7,054 nt of DNA, taken from contig CALNAL010000288.1 in assembly GCA_937874445.1 (NCBI GenBank), forward strand, positions 1 through 7,054, written 5' to 3'. A model generated the notes under the pieces. The model saw nothing but the letters and a program-made list of their open reading frames with translations. It did not search any database and had not been told where the DNA came from. Below, piece by piece: positions 6,281-7,054 of this stretch. Within the stretch, counting starts at the first letter, position 1; each line of letters opens with the position of its first letter. Made by a program: the position numbers and the translations under genes. The DNA is from an uncultured Acetobacteraceae bacterium. Lineage in GTDB: Bacteria; Pseudomonadota; Alphaproteobacteria; Acetobacterales; Acetobacteraceae.

Positions 6281-6564
6281 CACTCGACCACCTTCGGCAC
6301 CGCGTAGAAATCGCCTTCCCGGTCGGGGGCGTTGGCCAGCACCTTTTCGGGGATGCCGCCGTCGGTCACCGCGTCCTCGCGCAGGCGCAGGGCCATCTCC
6401 GCGCCGGTGAGCGGGGCGATGCCCTCGACATTGACTTCCTGGAGCTGCTCGATCCAGCCGAGAATGCCGTTCAGCTCGTTCTGGAGCCGGGGCAGTTCCC
6501 CCTCCTCGACCCGGATGCGGGCCAGGCGGGCAATACGGCGGACGGTCGCGGGATCGAGCGACAT
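6280..6564 (-). CDS. gatC: Asp-tRNA(Asn)/Glu-tRNA(Gln) amidotransferase subunit C
   Basis: GatC is the small scaffold subunit that wraps the GatA-GatB interface and stabilises the amidotransferase. It has 94 residues, the usual size. The N-terminal helix MSLDPATVRRIARLARI is characteristic, followed by LNGILGWIEQLQEVNVEGIAPL and the C-terminal DREGDFYAVPKVVE, which holds the conserved R-x-G-x-F-x-V-P-K-V-V-E ending. The start is ATG at 6564-6562, with CAGGAG ending five bases upstream (AGGAG at 6574-6570), a strong binding site. It is the first gene of gatC-gatA-gatB. Its stop overlaps the gatA start by one base. A candidate promoter lies at 6595-6623, and ruvX diverges 45 bp away. Confidence 0.97.
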   Translation of the reverse strand: MSLDPATVRRIARLARIRVEEGELPRLQNELNGILGWIEQLQEVNVEGIAPLTGAEMALRLREDAVTDGGIPEKVLANAPDREGDFYAVPKVVE

Positions 6565-6594
6565 AATTTCTCCTGTCGTGCCAAGAAACGATGG

Positions 6595-6623
6595 ACCATA
6601 AACGCCGCCATGTCGCTCTTCAA
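6595..6623 (-). promoter_or_regulatory. Candidate sigma70-type promoter for gatCAB
   Basis: Reading leftwards, TTGAAG (6623-6618, 4 of 6 to the -35 consensus) is followed after exactly 17 bases by TATGGT (6600-6595, 4 of 6 to the -10 consensus). Transcription would begin near 6588, leaving a leader of about 24 nt that contains the gatC binding site. The -35 box lies inside the first codons of ruvX. This was found by eye in a short region, so chance matches are possible. Confidence 0.4.
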
Positions 6624-7054
6624 CCTGGCCGACCTGCGCCGCACCCTCGCCCCGGGCCAACGCCTCATCGGTCTGGACCCCGGCAGCCGCACCATCGGCG
6701 TCGCCCTCTCCGACGTCGGCCTGATGCTGGCCACGCCCTACGGCAGCCTCCGGCGCGGCAAGCTGGCCGCCAATGCCGCGGAAATCCTGCGCCTCGCCCT
6801 CAAGGAAGGCGCCGGCGGACTGGTAGTGGGCCTGCCCCTCTCGCTCGATGGCTCGCTCGGCCCCGCCGCCCAGGCCGCCCGCGACTGGACCCACGCGCTG
6901 ACGGCCGCGACCGGCTTGCCCGCCGCCATGTGGGACGAACGCCTGACCTCGGTGGCCGCCAACCGCATGCTCATCGGCGAGGCCGACCTCTCCCGCAAAC
7001 GCCGCGCCGCCGTCGTGGACCAGACCGCCGCCGCCTATATGCTCCAGGCCGCCC
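6610..7054 (+). CDS. ruvX: RuvX/YqgF-family RNase H-fold protein (3' end outside window)
   Basis: This is a YqgF/RuvX family protein, annotated as a putative Holliday junction resolvase. In E. coli YqgF it is linked to 16S rRNA 5'-end maturation. The first 148 residues are present and the frame is still open at the window edge. Family motifs are GLDPGSRTIGVALSD (Asp of the RNase H-like site, about residues 22-36), VVGLPLSLDGSLGPAAQ, WDERLTSVAA (acidic Asp-Glu pair) and SRKRRAAVVDQTAAAYML (catalytic-type Asp near the end). Only a short C-terminus is missing, given a usual length near 150-160. ATG 6610 is the only reasonable start in frame. No clear binding site precedes it, so it may be weakly or leaderlessly translated. 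It diverges from gatC with 45 bp between start codons, an arrangement I recall as common in alphaproteobacteria. Confidence 0.95.
   Translation, partial: MSLFNLADLRRTLAPGQRLIGLDPGSRTIGVALSDVGLMLATPYGSLRRGKLAANAAEILRLALKEGAGGLVVGLPLSLDGSLGPAAQAARDWTHALTAATGLPAAMWDERLTSVAANRMLIGEADLSRKRRAAVVDQTAAAYMLQAA

Noticed and set aside
3254..6307. Uninterrupted open frame of over 1000 codons on the plus strand opposite gatB and gatA
   Set aside because: Its translation is low-complexity, rich in Gly, Ala, His, Arg and Leu, with no domain. It lies exactly antisense to two certain genes. In very GC-rich DNA the codon bias of real genes suppresses stops in the antisense frame.

Overview
This window is a GC-rich, mostly chromosomal housekeeping segment from an alphaproteobacterium, probably of the order Rhodospirillales. 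The Acetobacteraceae are my best guess. The grounds are the high GC codon usage, the pairing of an RsmB-type rRNA methyltransferase with a heparinase II/III-family protein, the divergent ruvX / gatCAB arrangement, and short intergenic repeats that resemble from memory those scattered through acetic-acid-bacteria genomes. No species can be named from sequence alone.

Layout, left to right. (1) The 3' part of an RsmB/NOP-family 16S rRNA m5C methyltransferase gene (+, cut by the window start). (2) A 528-residue heparinase II/III-like protein (+), preceded by a tiny leader ORF with a good ribosome binding site that overlaps its start codon. (3) Repeat copy A, directly after the heparinase stop. 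(4) A 163-residue predicted lipoprotein of unknown function (+). (5) Repeat copy B, filling the gap between the convergent 3' ends of the lipoprotein gene and gatB. (6) On the minus strand, the compact operon gatC-gatA-gatB, encoding the complete GatCAB tRNA-dependent amidotransferase. (7) Divergent from gatC after only 45 bp, the 5' part of ruvX/yqgF (+, cut by the window end).

GatCAB converts mischarged Glu-tRNA(Gln) and/or Asp-tRNA(Asn) to the correct aminoacyl-tRNAs. Its genes are tightly coupled: the gatC stop overlaps the gatA start, and 3 nt separate gatA from gatB. A plausible sigma70-type promoter lies across the ruvX start codon. The least ordinary part is the pair of roughly 135-bp repeats. 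Each carries three hairpins, and each is as a whole an imperfect palindrome. They sit at gene 3' ends and bracket the lipoprotein gene as direct repeats. I see no CRISPR array, transposase, phage gene, tRNA or rRNA, and no evidence for a complete novel multi-gene system.
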